This document shows positions 21,770 to 30,877 of a stretch of DNA of 64,000 nucleotides, piece after piece. Source of the stretch: Variovorax sp. J22P240. Lineage in GTDB: Bacteria > Pseudomonadota > Gammaproteobacteria > Burkholderiales > Burkholderiaceae_C. The position numbers and the translations under genes were made by a program. The stretch spans positions 124,001 through 188,000 of the forward strand of contig NZ_JASZYR010000006.1 of NCBI RefSeq assembly GCF_030316855.1, read 5' to 3'. Each line of letters begins with the position of its first letter. Position 1 is the first letter of the stretch. The notes below the pieces were generated by a model. It was given only the letters and a program-made list of their open reading frames with translations. It was not told the DNA's origin and ran no database searches.

Positions 21770-22195
21770 ATGAGCTTTCTGAAGGAGTTCCGCGAATTTG
21801 CCGTCAAGGGCAACGTGATCGACCTCGCGGTCGGTGTGATCATCGGCGCAGCCTTTGCCAAGATCGTCGACTCCTTGGTGAGCGACATCATCATGCCGTT
21901 GGTCGGACTGGTGTTCGGCAAGCTCGATTTCTCGAATCTCTACATCGTGCTGGGTCCAACGCCCGCAGGCGTGGCCAACAATCTCGCCGAACTCAAGAAA
22001 TCCGGGGCACCGGTGCTGGCATACGGCAACTTCATCACCATCGCCGTCAACTTCGTGATCCTGGCCTTCATCATTTTCCTGATGGTCAAGCAGATCAACA
22101 AGCTGAAGAAGAATCAGGAGGCCGCTCCTCCGCCGGCTGCTCCCGAGGATGTCGTGCTGCTGCGCGAGATTCGCGACAGCCTCAAGCGCCCCTGA
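21770..22195 (+). CDS. mscL: Large-conductance mechanosensitive channel
   Basis: Pentameric channel that opens under membrane tension to release solutes on osmotic downshock. It is 141 residues from the ATG at 21770, preceded by a GAGGGGG ribosome site. The N-terminus [20 protein letters not shown], the pore helix [17 protein letters not shown] and the second helix [19 protein letters not shown] are diagnostic. Its 3' end overlaps the convergent pdxA by 14 nt. Confidence 0.97.
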   Translation: MSFLKEFREFAVKGNVIDLAVGVIIGAAFAKIVDSLVSDIIMPLVGLVFGKLDFSNLYIVLGPTPAGVANNLAELKKSGAPVLAYGNFITIAVNFVILAFIIFLMVKQINKLKKNQEAAPPPAAPEDVVLLREIRDSLKRP

Positions 22196-23240
22196 CGACA
22201 CCCGACAGCGACTTCGCCATCCTGACCGCCTCGATCAAGCTGGACGGGTCGGCCCGCCCCGTGCCTGCGATGTCGAACGCTGTCCCGTGATCGGGGCTGG
22301 TGCGTACCAGCGGCAAGCCGAGCGTGACATTCACGCCCTTCTCCACGCCGAGGTACTTGACCGGAATCAGACCCTGGTCGTGGTACATCGCGATCACCAC
22401 ATCGAACGCACTGGCGCCGTGCGCCTTGGCGCGTGCCCGCATGAAGATCGTGTCGGGGGCATGGGGACCGTCTGCATCGATGCCCTCGGCCTGCGCCGCC
22501 GAGATGGCCGGCACGATGATGTCGCGTTCTTCCGATCCAAACAGGCCGCCCTCCCCCGCATGCGGATTGAGCCCCGCAACGCCGATCTTTGGAGCCCGAC
22601 CCAGAACCGCGGTGAGCGCGCTGTGGGTGATCCGCAACGTCTCGAGCACGCCATCGAAGGTCACAGCCTCGATCGCATCGCGCAACGACATGTGAATGCT
22701 GACAAGCACGGTCCGAAGCTCGTCATTGGCCAGCATCATGCGCACCGGCACTTCAGCGACCGGACGGCCAAGGTGCGCGGCGGCCTCGGCCTGCAGCAAT
22801 TCAGTGTGGCCCGGGAAGGTGAAGCCTGCGGCCGACAACGCCTCCTTGTGCAAGGGCGCCGTCACGATCGCCGCGACCTCGCCGCGCAACGCCGCGCGAG
22901 CAGCCCATACGACGCAGTCACCGGCCATGCGGCCCGCAACAGCGCTGATTGCACCGACTGCAATCGTGCCTTCGGCCGGCTCGACGGCTTGCAACACGGG
23001 GATGCATCCCGACGGAACGCCAATGGCCTCTGTAGCCATCTCTATCACTGCAACGGGCAGAGCAAGCACGCCGGGTGCTGCGAGCGCTTGGGCAGCACGT
23101 CTTACCGCGCGCACATCGCCCGCCACAAAGCACCCCTCCATAAGGCCAGTCGCGTCACGAAACGCCTTGACAATGATCTCGGGCCCGATGCCCGCCGGGT
23201 CGCCGAGGGTGACGGCAATGGGGCGCTGAACGCTGGTCAC
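22182..23240 (-). CDS. pdxA: 4-hydroxythreonine-4-phosphate dehydrogenase
   Basis: NAD-dependent enzyme of the DXP-dependent pyridoxal phosphate pathway. It is 352 residues from a GTG that overlaps the upstream stop (GTGA). The N-terminal [12 protein letters not shown], metal ligands in FPGHTELL near 150, HAGEGGLFG and [10 protein letters not shown] near 292 are all present. It is the last gene of the MFS-Nif3-pdxA unit. Confidence 0.96.
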   Translation of the reverse strand: MTSVQRPIAVTLGDPAGIGPEIIVKAFRDATGLMEGCFVAGDVRAVRRAAQALAAPGVLALPVAVIEMATEAIGVPSGCIPVLQAVEPAEGTIAVGAISAVAGRMAGDCVVWAARAALRGEVAAIVTAPLHKEALSAAGFTFPGHTELLQAEAAAHLGRPVAEVPVRMMLANDELRTVLVSIHMSLRDAIEAVTFDGVLETLRITHSALTAVLGRAPKIGVAGLNPHAGEGGLFGSEERDIIVPAISAAQAEGIDADGPHAPDTIFMRARAKAHGASAFDVVIAMYHDQGLIPVKYLGVEKGVNVTLGLPLVRTSPDHGTAFDIAGTGRADPSSLIEAVRMAKSLSGVVRGA

Positions 23241-24010
23241 GCCGGATTATCGATATCGATGAATTCGTGCGCCAGACCGAGCTGGGCAGCCACATGACCC
23301 GCCACGGCCGGAGCGCCATAGCGTTCGGTGGCGTGGTGCCCGCAAGCAAGAAAAGCAACGCCCATTTCACGCGCATAGTGAGCCTGCGGCTCGGAAATCT
23401 CCCCAGTGATGAAGGCATCCGCACCGGCCGCGATCGCGGCTTCGAAATAGCTCTGCGCCCCCCCCGTGCACCACGCAACGCTTCGGATCTGCCGAGGGGC
23501 TCCTTCCACGAGCGTCACAGGCTTGCCCAGAGTCTTCTCCACATGAGCGGCCAGTGCCTTGGCGCTCGCGAAAACCTCGCCGCTCTCGCGCCCCCCCATG
23601 AATCCGAGCTCCTGTTCGCCGAAGCGGCCGGCAGAGCCCGCGCGCGCCACGAGCCCCAACTGCGCTCCGAGTTGCGCGTTGTTGCCGAGTTCGGGATGCG
23701 CATCGAGCGGCAGGTGGTACGCAAAAAGATTGACGTCATCCCCCAGCAGCAGACCGAGGCGCTGGCGCATCCAGCCGGTGACCCGACCATCCTGGCCACG
23801 CCAGAACAAGCCGTGATGGACGAAGATCGCATCGGCTTCGGCGCGGATGGCCGCCTCGATCAGCGCACGGCTTGCCGTGACGCCGGAGACGACCTTGCGC
23901 ACCTTCGTGCGGCCTTCGACCTGCAGGCCGTTCGGTCCGTAGTCCTTGAAACGCTCGGGAGCGAGCAGCAGATCGAACGCGTGAAGGAGTTCGTGGCGGG
24001 TCGTGCTCAT
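23237..24010 (-). CDS. Nif3/DUF34-family metal-binding protein
   Basis: Dinuclear metal protein (E. coli YbgI type; often labelled GTP cyclohydrolase 1 type 2 homologue) whose physiological role is unsettled. It is 257 residues from the ATG at 24010, which shares one base with the upstream stop. AIFVHHGLFWRG near 67 and CGHHATERYGA near 222 hold the metal ligands, and FITGEISEPQAHYA is conserved. A much longer open frame upstream overlaps the MFS gene and is rejected. Confidence 0.92.
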   Translation of the reverse strand: MSTTRHELLHAFDLLLAPERFKDYGPNGLQVEGRTKVRKVVSGVTASRALIEAAIRAEADAIFVHHGLFWRGQDGRVTGWMRQRLGLLLGDDVNLFAYHLPLDAHPELGNNAQLGAQLGLVARAGSAGRFGEQELGFMGGRESGEVFASAKALAAHVEKTLGKPVTLVEGAPRQIRSVAWCTGGAQSYFEAAIAAGADAFITGEISEPQAHYAREMGVAFLACGHHATERYGAPAVAGHVAAQLGLAHEFIDIDNPA

Positions 24011-25353
24011 CACGCCATTGTGGACCCGGCAGGCGCCGCCCGCATGCCATGGCCGCGCGACGCCAGGGGCAACAGACCAAGCACGAAGCCAAGCAGCGCG
24101 AGCGCCGCCACGTAGTGCGCCGGTGCCATCGGATCCTTCTGCAGCCACAGCGTGAGGATGATGGGCGTGAGGCCGCCGAAGATCGCGTACGACATGTTGT
24201 AGGCGAACGAAAGCCCCGAAAAGCGCACCGGCGCGGGGAATGCACGCACGCCGACGATCGGCACGGTCGCGATGGTGCCGACGAACAAGCCCACCAGGCC
24301 GTAGTGCCAGAGGAGCGACGCCGGCGTTCCGGGCAGGCTCGTGTAGAAGATGTACGTCGTGACGACCAGGCCACCCCAGCCGATCAGCATCACGGCGCGC
24401 GTACCGATGCGGTCGCAGGCCCACCCCACCAGGATGCAACCCAGCGTCAGCATCAGCGTCGCCACGGCATTCGCCTCCAATGCCAGCGCCGCCGGAATGT
24501 GGTGCACCTTCTGCAGGTAGGTCGGCGTGAAAAGCACGACCACCACGATTGCGGCCGAGAGCACCCAGGTCAGCAGCCCGACGAACACGGTCGCACCGCG
24601 GTGCTCGCGCAGGATCGTCTTGAGCGGGAGTTCGCGGGCCACGTTGCGGCGATCCGCGAGTTCCTGGAACACCGGCGTCTCGTGCAGGAAGCGGCGCAGG
24701 TAAACCGACACCAGGCCGAACACGCCGCCCAGGATGAACGGGATCCGCCACGCAAAGTCACTGACCTCGGCCGGCGTGTAGTGCGTGTTGACGGCCATGG
24801 CGATCAGCGACCCGAGCAGGATGCCGCCCGTGATACCCGAAGTCAGCGTGCCGACGCCGAACCCGTAGCGGCGCGCCGGCACGTGTTCGGCCACGAACAC
24901 CCAGGCGCCGGGCATCTCGCCGCCGATCGCCGCGCCCTGCAAGACGCGCATCGCCAGCAGCAGCAGCGGCGCCGCCACGCCGATGCTGGCGTAAGTCGGC
25001 AGCAGGCCGATCACAAGCGTAGGCGCCGCCATCAGGAAGATCGACAGCGTGAACATGCGCTTGCGCCCCAGCAGGTCGCCGAAATGCGCGATCACGATGC
25101 CGCCCAGGGGCCGCGCCAGGTAGCCTGCTGCGAAGATGCCGAAAGTCTGCAATTGCCGCAGCCAGTCAGGCATGTCCGCCGGAAAGAACAGTGCGCCGAG
25201 CACTGTCGCGAAGAACACGTAAATGACGAAGTCGTAGAACTCGAGCGTGCCCCCGAGGGCCGACAAGGCAAGCGTCTTGTAGTCTCGGGCGCCGAGCTTG
25301 CGCGCAGGCGTAGATGGCACGGGAATGCCAACGCCAAGGGTTGGTGCAGTCAT
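24010..25353 (-). CDS. MFS transporter, metabolite:H+ symporter type
   Basis: Twelve-helix permease of 447 residues. LARPLGGIVIAHFGDLLGRKRM is the inter-helix 2-3 motif typical of the MHS (ProP/ShiA/citrate) group. RVLQGAAIGGEMPGAWVFVAEH near 145 and FAWRIPFILGGVFGLVSVYLRR near 215 reinforce this. The substrate is not deducible; members carry organic acids, osmolytes or aromatic acids. It is the first gene of the unit with the Nif3 gene and pdxA. Confidence 0.88.
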   Translation of the reverse strand: MTAPTLGVGIPVPSTPARKLGARDYKTLALSALGGTLEFYDFVIYVFFATVLGALFFPADMPDWLRQLQTFGIFAAGYLARPLGGIVIAHFGDLLGRKRMFTLSIFLMAAPTLVIGLLPTYASIGVAAPLLLLAMRVLQGAAIGGEMPGAWVFVAEHVPARRYGFGVGTLTSGITGGILLGSLIAMAVNTHYTPAEVSDFAWRIPFILGGVFGLVSVYLRRFLHETPVFQELADRRNVARELPLKTILREHRGATVFVGLLTWVLSAAIVVVVLFTPTYLQKVHHIPAALALEANAVATLMLTLGCILVGWACDRIGTRAVMLIGWGGLVVTTYIFYTSLPGTPASLLWHYGLVGLFVGTIATVPIVGVRAFPAPVRFSGLSFAYNMSYAIFGGLTPIILTLWLQKDPMAPAHYVAALALLGFVLGLLPLASRGHGMRAAPAGSTMA

Positions 25354-25660
25354 GGGCGAACGTAAAAGCGTAACGATGGACGAAGCGCTTCGGCGAACCG
25401 AAGGCCGCGGGGCTCTTGCGTAAGCGGCCTGTCGCTGCGGGTCTCGTGCGCGCCACACCGGAGAAGGCCTTGTAGGGCGTCCGGCTGCAAGTCCCTCCAT
25501 TTTAAGGGTTTTCCCCAGTTGCTCGTCCCCGCATGGATCAAGCCCCCACAACATCGTCAAGAGCAATTGCCCGGGCCCTCAGAACCGTTGAGGGACAATC
25601 GGGTCTTCGACGCCCCGCTCGCCGGGACGCCTTCGCTCCAACGTCTTCTTCACCTTGTTC
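25354..25660. promoter_or_regulatory. Divergent intergenic region, MFS / serine protease
   Basis: This 307-nt spacer separates the minus-strand MFS gene from the plus-strand protease gene, so it must hold both promoters. I see a short inverted repeat CCCTCA-GAACCGT-TGAGGG near 25579-25597 followed by GACAAT, but no -10/-35 pair good enough to call. No coding sequence or RNA gene is apparent. Confidence 0.4.
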
Positions 25661-26821
25661 ATGAAACGCATCTGGCTGCTGTTTGCCCAAGTCGTAACGG
25701 TTCTGCTCGCGGCCTATTTCGTCGTCGCGACCCTCAAGCCCGAGTGGCTCAACCGTCGGGGTTCCCTGGGCGGCGTCGTGGCCGTCATCGAAGCGCCGGC
25801 CTCGGGTCCGGCCGCGATCGCCCCGGGTAGTCTGAGCGCCGCCGCCAGGAAGGCATCACCGGCCGTGGTCAGCATCAACACCAGCAAGGCGGCGCAACTT
25901 TCTCCGCGCAGCAACGATCCATGGTTCCGGTTCTTCTTCGGCGACCAGGGGGCGGATCAGCCCCAGGTCGGGCTGGGCAGCGGCGTGATCGTGAGCGCCG
26001 ACGGCTACATCCTCACCAACAACCATGTCGTGGAAGGCGCAGACGAAATCGACGTCACCCTCAATGACAGCCGTCACGCGCGCGGTAAGGTGATCGGGAC
26101 TGATCCCGACACCGATCTGGCCGTGCTCAAGATCGAACTCGACAAGCTGCCGGTGATCGTACTGGGCAATTCCGACGCGCTCCAGGTCGGCGACCAGGTG
26201 CTCGCCATCGGCAATCCCTTCGGCGTTGGCCAGACCGTGACGAGCGGCATCGTGTCAGCGCTTGGTCGCAACCAGCTCGGCATCAACACCTTCGAGAACT
26301 TCATCCAGACCGATGCGGCGATCAACCCCGGCAATTCGGGCGGCGCACTGATCGACGTGAACGGCAACCTCGAGGGGATCAACACCGCGATCTATTCCCG
26401 CTCCGGCGGCAGCATGGGCATCGGCTTTGCCATTCCGGTGTCGACCGCCAAGCAGGTGCTGGAAGACATCGTGAAGGCAGGCAAGGTCACGCGTGGCTGG
26501 GTCGGCGTGGAGCCCAACGACCTCTCCCCGGAACTCGCGGAAACCTTCGGCGTCAAGGCCGACGCCGGCGTGATCATCACGGGCGTGCTGCAGAACGGCC
26601 CGGCCGCCAAGGCCGGTGTTCGTCCGGGCGACGTCATCACCAGCGTGGGCGACAAGAGCATAGGCAACGTTCAGGAACTGCTGACCGCGGTGGCCGGACT
26701 CAAGCCAGGCCATCCGGCGCGCTTTGCCCTGCAGCGCGGCACCGACAAGCTGGAACTGGATGTGACACCGGGCCTGCGGCCCCGGTCGCCGGTGCGGCGC
26801 GCGCCGAACCCGACGGAATAA
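25661..26821 (+). CDS. DegS/HtrA-like trypsin-type serine protease with one PDZ domain
   Basis: Membrane-anchored periplasmic protease, probably for envelope quality control. It is 386 residues from the ATG at 25661. A single N-terminal helix lies at about 5-22, followed by the S1C domain with His in TNNHVVEG, Asp in DTDLAVLK and Ser in NPGNSGGAL. One PDZ domain spans about 270-365 (GVIITGVLQNGPAAKAGVRP). One PDZ plus an anchor is DegS-like rather than DegP-like. It is convergent with tatC, 17 nt away. Whether it cleaves an anti-sigma factor is not shown here. Confidence 0.9.
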   Translation: MKRIWLLFAQVVTVLLAAYFVVATLKPEWLNRRGSLGGVVAVIEAPASGPAAIAPGSLSAAARKASPAVVSINTSKAAQLSPRSNDPWFRFFFGDQGADQPQVGLGSGVIVSADGYILTNNHVVEGADEIDVTLNDSRHARGKVIGTDPDTDLAVLKIELDKLPVIVLGNSDALQVGDQVLAIGNPFGVGQTVTSGIVSALGRNQLGINTFENFIQTDAAINPGNSGGALIDVNGNLEGINTAIYSRSGGSMGIGFAIPVSTAKQVLEDIVKAGKVTRGWVGVEPNDLSPELAETFGVKADAGVIITGVLQNGPAAKAGVRPGDVITSVGDKSIGNVQELLTAVAGLKPGHPARFALQRGTDKLELDVTPGLRPRSPVRRAPNPTE

Positions 26822-26838
26822 GGCCCCCCGCAAGGGGC

Positions 26839-27636
26839 TCAGGATTGCGCCGAATCCGCGCTTTCTTCCGGGACCTTGGAGTGTTTCGCGAAGTAGCGCG
26901 CACCGATGATGCCGACCTCGTACAGCAGGCACATCGGAATCGCCAGAGCGAGTTGCGAGACGACGTCCGGCGGCGTGAGCACCGCGGCCACGACGAATGC
27001 AACCACGATGAAATAGCCGCGGAAGGACTTCAGCTTCTCGATGGTGACCATCTCGAAACGCACGAGCAACATCACGACAATCGGCACCTGGAAGGCCACG
27101 CCGAACGCGATGTAGAGCGACAGGATCGCTTCCACATAAGACGAGATGTCAGGCGTGGCATTCACCGACGGGGGCGTGAAGTTCTGAATGAAGCCGAACA
27201 TCTTGTCCAGCACGAAGAACTGCACGAAAGCGATGCCGCCATAGGCCAGCAGGCTGCCGAAGAAGATCAGCGGCAGCGCGAACTTCTTCTCGTGGCTGTA
27301 GAGGCCGGGCGCCACGAACATCCAGCATTGGTACATGAGCCAGGGCAGCGCCAGCAGCACTGCCGTCATGGCGAGCACCTTCAGCGGCACGAAGAACGGC
27401 GAGAACACACCGATGGCGATCAGCTTCGCATCGGGCGGCATATGGGCACGGATTGGCACCGCGATCATGTCGATCAGTCCGGCGGGCCCCGGCCAGATGG
27501 AGAGCAGGATGCCGGCCACGACGAGGCCATAAATGCAGTAGAGCAGGCGATCCCGCAGCTCCATCAGGTGCTGGACGAAAGGCTGCTCGGTGCCGGCCAG
27601 TTCGTCTTCTTTGTTCTTGTCGGTGGGGTCGGCCAT
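26839..27636 (-). CDS. tatC: Sec-independent translocase subunit TatC
   Basis: Receptor of the Tat pathway that binds twin-arginine signal peptides. Its 265 residues contain FVQHLMELRDRLLYCI near the N-terminus, FFVPLKVLAMTAVLLALPW, and FGVAFQVPIVVMLLVRF near 175, with about six hydrophobic spans. It is last in tatA-tatB-tatC, 60 nt after tatB. Confidence 0.97.
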   Translation of the reverse strand: MADPTDKNKEDELAGTEQPFVQHLMELRDRLLYCIYGLVVAGILLSIWPGPAGLIDMIAVPIRAHMPPDAKLIAIGVFSPFFVPLKVLAMTAVLLALPWLMYQCWMFVAPGLYSHEKKFALPLIFFGSLLAYGGIAFVQFFVLDKMFGFIQNFTPPSVNATPDISSYVEAILSLYIAFGVAFQVPIVVMLLVRFEMVTIEKLKSFRGYFIVVAFVVAAVLTPPDVVSQLALAIPMCLLYEVGIIGARYFAKHSKVPEESADSAQS

Positions 27637-27696
27637 GTGGGGACGCTGCGGGCAGGAAATGGATGCGCGCTGGGCACAACCGGATCGGCGTTGCGG

Positions 27697-28155
27697 CTAG
27701 TTGATTTTGTGAGGGCGGTAGCGGGCCACGCGCGCTGCGCCTGACAGCGCCTTGGTGCGCACGCCGTTGCGCGCCTTGTACCACTGCGGGGTGGCGCCCT
27801 GCTTCAGGCGCCAGTTCTTGCGCGGGTGCTTGTATTCGGGATAAGAAGGCGTCGGCTCCGCCAGTTCGGAGAGCGTCTGGCCGCTTTCGGAGAACTGCTT
27901 TTCGAAGTCGCTGGCGCCCGCCTGGATGCTGTGCTCGACATCGCGGGCAGCATCCTGCACCGTGTCCTTCATTTTGCGCAGTTCGTCGAGGTCCATCGAG
28001 CGATTGACCTCGGCCTTGACGTCATTCACGTACCGCTGCGCCTTGCCGAGCAGCGTGCCAACGGTACGGGCCACCCGCGGCAACTTTTCCGGCCCGATGA
28101 CGATCAGCGCAACTGCGCCGATCAGCGCGAGTTTCGAGATGCCGAGATCGATCAC
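27697..28155 (-). CDS. tatB: Sec-independent translocase subunit TatB
   Basis: Tat receptor-complex subunit with one N-terminal membrane helix. Its 152 residues contain [20 protein letters not shown] then [13 protein letters not shown], followed by an amphipathic helix and a charged, flexible tail. The C-terminal basic stretch ([11 protein letters not shown]) is typical of Comamonadaceae proteins. It is 11 nt downstream of tatA. Confidence 0.95.
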   Translation of the reverse strand: MIDLGISKLALIGAVALIVIGPEKLPRVARTVGTLLGKAQRYVNDVKAEVNRSMDLDELRKMKDTVQDAARDVEHSIQAGASDFEKQFSESGQTLSELAEPTPSYPEYKHPRKNWRLKQGATPQWYKARNGVRTKALSGAARVARYRPHKIN

Positions 28156-28166
28156 GAATGTTCAGC

Positions 28167-28403
28167 TCAGGACTTCTGGCGCGCCTCGACGTCGATCGTC
28201 GACTTGTCGGCGGTGGTGTTGCCCGTGACCTGAGCATTCGGCCCGGCTGGCGTCTCGGGTGCCGCGCCGTCTTTCATGCCGTCCTTGAATCCCTTGACCG
28301 CGCCGCCGAGGTCGGAACCCATGTTGCGGAGCTTCTTGGTACCGAAAATCATCACGACGACGAGCAGCACGATCAGCCAGTGCCAGATGGAAAGTGAACC
28401 CAT
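28167..28403 (-). CDS. tatA: Sec-independent translocase subunit TatA
   Basis: Pore-forming Tat subunit. Its 78 residues contain a membrane helix [15 protein letters not shown] followed directly by [19 protein letters not shown], the conserved amphipathic helix. It is first of the tatABC operon, and a copy of the dispersed intergenic repeat lies upstream. Confidence 0.96.
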   Translation of the reverse strand: MGSLSIWHWLIVLLVVVMIFGTKKLRNMGSDLGGAVKGFKDGMKDGAAPETPAGPNAQVTGNTTADKSTIDVEARQKS

Positions 28404-28475
28404 GGATTACTCCTGAAGAATGTGACGATTTTAGTCGGCGGAATTGACCGGCCGAAAACGATGGCTATCTGTTTT

Positions 28476-28529
28476 CCCCAACAGGGGGGTAGGCGGAGCG
28501 ACACGAAGTGCGCGAAGTCTGGGGGCGAG
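28476..28529 (+). repeat. Dispersed palindromic intergenic repeat, copy 1
   Basis: The unit consists of a C-run, 4-nt spacer and G-run, then a TAGGCGGAGCGACACGAAG core, and ends CTGGGGGCGAG. It fills the last part of the gap between tatA and the HIT gene and stops at the HIT stop codon. The same layout recurs at 41344-41397 (opposite strand) and 41512-41558. Confidence 0.75.
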
Positions 28530-28889
28530 TCACCCTCTAAGCCAGGGCCTTGGGCCACCCATGACATGGACATGGAGATGGTGGACTTCCTGTCCGCCCT
28601 CGGCACCGGTATTGACGACGATTCGGAAACCGCCCGCCGGATAGGGCCTGCAACCCTCCTCGACGGCCAGCTTGGGCGCCAGCGTCATGATCTTTCCCAG
28701 CAGCGCCGCATCGTCGGCGGTGACCTGCGCCATCGACGGAATGTGCCGCTTGGGCACGATCATGAAGTGCACGGGCGCCCAGGGGGCGACGTCATGGAAG
28801 ACAAAAAGCTCGTCGTCCTCGTACACCTTGCGCGAGGGAATCTTCCCTTCGATGATCTTGCAGAAGACGCAGTTCGGGTCAGATGACAT
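28530..28889 (-). CDS. HIT-family nucleotide-binding protein (HinT-like)
   Basis: Probable purine nucleoside phosphoramidase. It has 119 residues from the ATG at 28889. The zinc-type CVFCKIIEGKIPS is near the N-terminus and the histidine triad HHLHVHVMGG near the C-terminus. It overlaps the upstream membrane-protein gene by 11 nt, placing it in the his-end operon. Confidence 0.94.
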   Translation of the reverse strand: MSSDPNCVFCKIIEGKIPSRKVYEDDELFVFHDVAPWAPVHFMIVPKRHIPSMAQVTADDAALLGKIMTLAPKLAVEEGCRPYPAGGFRIVVNTGAEGGQEVHHLHVHVMGGPRPWLRG

Positions 28890-29268
28890 TGGTAGGCTCC
28901 ATGGACCGGCCCGCATTCATGCGCACCATCCCCTTGACGATGCGATAGAGGAACCAGAGGGAAATGAGCGCCCAGGCGATCCAGCCAGGCACGAGAAACA
29001 GCAGCCACAGCCATGAAGTCAGCATGTACAGCACCCCCGCCCACAGCACCGAGCGAATGCGCCAGCTGAAGTGCGAGGCCTGCCAGGTGCCAGCCGCATC
29101 GTCGCGCTTGACCAGGTCGATCACCAGCGCGATCAGCAGCAGACCGATGGACGCCTGCGCGCCCGGCAGCACGGCGCCCACGGCGACCACCAGATGCAGG
29201 ATGTAGCTGACCCAGCCCCAGGTCTTGAGCGAGTCGTCGGGCTCGACGGTCACGATGTCGTTGGGCAT
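28879..29268 (-). CDS. Small membrane protein, DUF4870-like
   Basis: A 129-residue inner-membrane protein from the ATG at 29268. It has about three hydrophobic segments: around 20-50 (a helix pair with GLLLIALVIDLVKRDDA) and 72-108 (VLWAGVLYMLTSWLWLLFLV then GWIAWALISLWFLYRIVKG). The KRDD loop and the layout resemble DUF4870. It sits between hisE and the HIT gene. Function unknown. Confidence 0.75.
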   Translation of the reverse strand: MPNDIVTVEPDDSLKTWGWVSYILHLVVAVGAVLPGAQASIGLLLIALVIDLVKRDDAAGTWQASHFSWRIRSVLWAGVLYMLTSWLWLLFLVPGWIAWALISLWFLYRIVKGMVRMNAGRSMEPTNVI

Positions 29269-29279
29269 GGCGCGTCCTC

Positions 29280-29663
29280 TCAGTCGTTGGAAGCTTCGCG
29301 ATCCTGCGCCTTGCGCAGGGCCTTTTCCTCGATGCCGCTGGTGCCTTCGCGGCGCTCCAGTTCCGCCACCACATCGCGTGGTGAAAAGCCGTAATGCGCA
29401 AGCGCCACCATGCTGTGGAACCACAGATCGGCCACTTCGTTCACCAGCTTTGCGCGGTCGCCGCCATGGTCGGCATCCTTGGCGGCCATCACGACTTCGG
29501 TGGCCTCCTCGCCGATCTTCTTGAGAAAGGCATCCGGACCACGATGCAGCAGGCGCGCGACGTAGCTCTTGTCCGGATCGCCGCCTCGCGCGGGAAGCCG
29601 GCTTTCAATCACGGCGGCCAGACGCGCCAGCGCGTCTTCCGCGTTGCGTTCGGGAGTGCTCAT
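29280..29663 (-). CDS. hisE: Phosphoribosyl-ATP pyrophosphatase
   Basis: Catalyses the second step of histidine synthesis, hydrolysing PR-ATP to PR-AMP. It has 127 residues from the ATG at 29663, a start fixed by its 4-nt overlap with his[21 protein letters not shown] and [11 protein letters not shown] followed by [13 protein letters not shown] form the helical metal site. It is a separate gene rather than a hisIE fusion. Confidence 0.96.
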   Translation of the reverse strand: MSTPERNAEDALARLAAVIESRLPARGGDPDKSYVARLLHRGPDAFLKKIGEEATEVVMAAKDADHGGDRAKLVNEVADLWFHSMVALAHYGFSPRDVVAELERREGTSGIEEKALRKAQDREASND

Positions 29664-30061
29664 CTTGGGGACGATGTGTAGATCGATGCGGGGTCTTTCA
29701 AGACCGGCTCGGTCACGGTCCATTGCCCGTTCTCGTACTTGCTGAAGAAGCAGCTGTGACGGCCCGTATGGCAGGCGATACCCGGCTCGTGGCCCAGTTG
29801 CGTGACCTTGAGAAGCACGACATCGTTGTCGCAGTCGAGGCGGATTTCGTGCACGGTCTGGACATGGCCGGACTCCTCGCCCTTGAACCACAGCTTGCCG
29901 CGTGACCGGCTGAAGTACACGGCGCGGCCGACTTCAGCGGTCTTCGCGAGCGCTTCGCGATTCATCCAGGCAAACATCAATACGTCGTTGCTGCCCTGTT
30001 CCTGCGCGATCACCGGCACCAGGCCGTTCGCGTCCCATTGCACTTCATCCAACCAGTTCAT
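29660..30061 (-). CDS. hisI: Phosphoribosyl-AMP cyclohydrolase
   Basis: Zinc enzyme that opens the adenine ring of PR-AMP. It has 133 residues from the ATG at 30061. [28 protein letters not shown], the DCDND metal motif and [10 protein letters not shown] hold the zinc and magnesium ligands. It is 16 nt after hisF and overlaps hisE by 4 nt. Confidence 0.97.
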   Translation of the reverse strand: MNWLDEVQWDANGLVPVIAQEQGSNDVLMFAWMNREALAKTAEVGRAVYFSRSRGKLWFKGEESGHVQTVHEIRLDCDNDVVLLKVTQLGHEPGIACHTGRHSCFFSKYENGQWTVTEPVLKDPASIYTSSPR

Positions 30062-30077
30062 AGAGGGGTATTGTCGG

Positions 30078-30857
30078 TCACAGCCGGACCGGAATGCCGC
30101 GCGCTGCCATGCGCTGCTTGGCTTCGCCGACAGTGAACTCGCCGTAGTGGAAGATGCTGGCCGCCAGAACGGCATCGGCACCGCCGGCCTGTATGCCGTC
30201 CGCCAGGTGTTCCAGACTGCCGACGCCGCCCGAGGCAATCACAGGGACGCTGACCGCGTCGCTGACGGCGCGGGTTAGCTCGAGGTCGAAGCCGCTCTTG
30301 GTGCCGTCGCGGTCCATGCTGGTCAGCAGGATCTCGCCGGCGCCGCGGCGCGCCATCTCGACGGCCCATTGCACGGCATCGAGCCCCGTGTTCTTGCGGC
30401 CGCCGTGGCTGTAGACGTCCCAGCCCGGGCCGCGCGTCGCCGCGTCCCCCGCACTGCGCCGCTTGGCGTCGATGGCCACCACGATGCACTGCGCGCCATA
30501 TTTGCGCGACGCATCCTCGATGACCTGGGGATTGGCGATCGCGGCGGAATTGAAGCTGGTCTTGTCCGCGCCGGCGTTGAGCAGCCGGCGCACATCCGCG
30601 ACCGTCCGCACGCCGCCGCCGACGGTCAGGGGAATGAACACCTGCGATGCCACTGCCTCGATGATGGGCAGGATCAAGTCGCGCCCGTCACTGGTCGCGG
30701 TGATGTCCAGGAAGGTCAGTTCGTCGGCGCCCTGCGCGTTGTAGCGAGCCGCGATCTCGACCGGGTCGCCGGCGTCGCGCAGTTCGACGAAATTGACGCC
30801 CTTTACGACACGGCCGCCGGTGACGTCGAGGCAGGGAATGATGCGTTTGGCAAGCAT
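30078..30857 (-). CDS. hisF: Imidazole glycerol phosphate synthase, cyclase subunit
   Basis: TIM-barrel cyclase that works with HisH, using ammonia to form imidazole glycerol phosphate and AICAR. It is 259 residues from the ATG at 30857. Catalytic Asp is in IIPCLDV (residue 11) and in IVVAIDAKR near 130, and phosphate-binding VGGGVRT and IASGGVGS are present. It starts 20 nt after the mutarotase gene rather than after hisA, so it is detached from its usual partners. Confidence 0.97.
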   Translation of the reverse strand: MLAKRIIPCLDVTGGRVVKGVNFVELRDAGDPVEIAARYNAQGADELTFLDITATSDGRDLILPIIEAVASQVFIPLTVGGGVRTVADVRRLLNAGADKTSFNSAAIANPQVIEDASRKYGAQCIVVAIDAKRRSAGDAATRGPGWDVYSHGGRKNTGLDAVQWAVEMARRGAGEILLTSMDRDGTKSGFDLELTRAVSDAVSVPVIASGGVGSLEHLADGIQAGGADAVLAASIFHYGEFTVGEAKQRMAARGIPVRL

Positions 30858-30877
30858 GGGTTCGTTCAGACGGAAAT

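Noticed and set aside
24011-24751. Extended Nif3-family frame of about 504 codons
   Set aside because: The extra part overlaps the MFS gene and has no domain; the ATG at 24010 gives the normal family length and a one-base overlap.
24049-25365. 438-codon plus-strand frame opposite the MFS gene
   Set aside because: Its Arg/His/Gln-rich composition is that of a shadow frame and the minus-strand MFS protein is clear.
26822-26838. GC hairpin between the protease gene and tatC as a shared terminator
   Set aside because: The gap is only 17 nt with a 4-bp stem and no T-tract; too weak to call.
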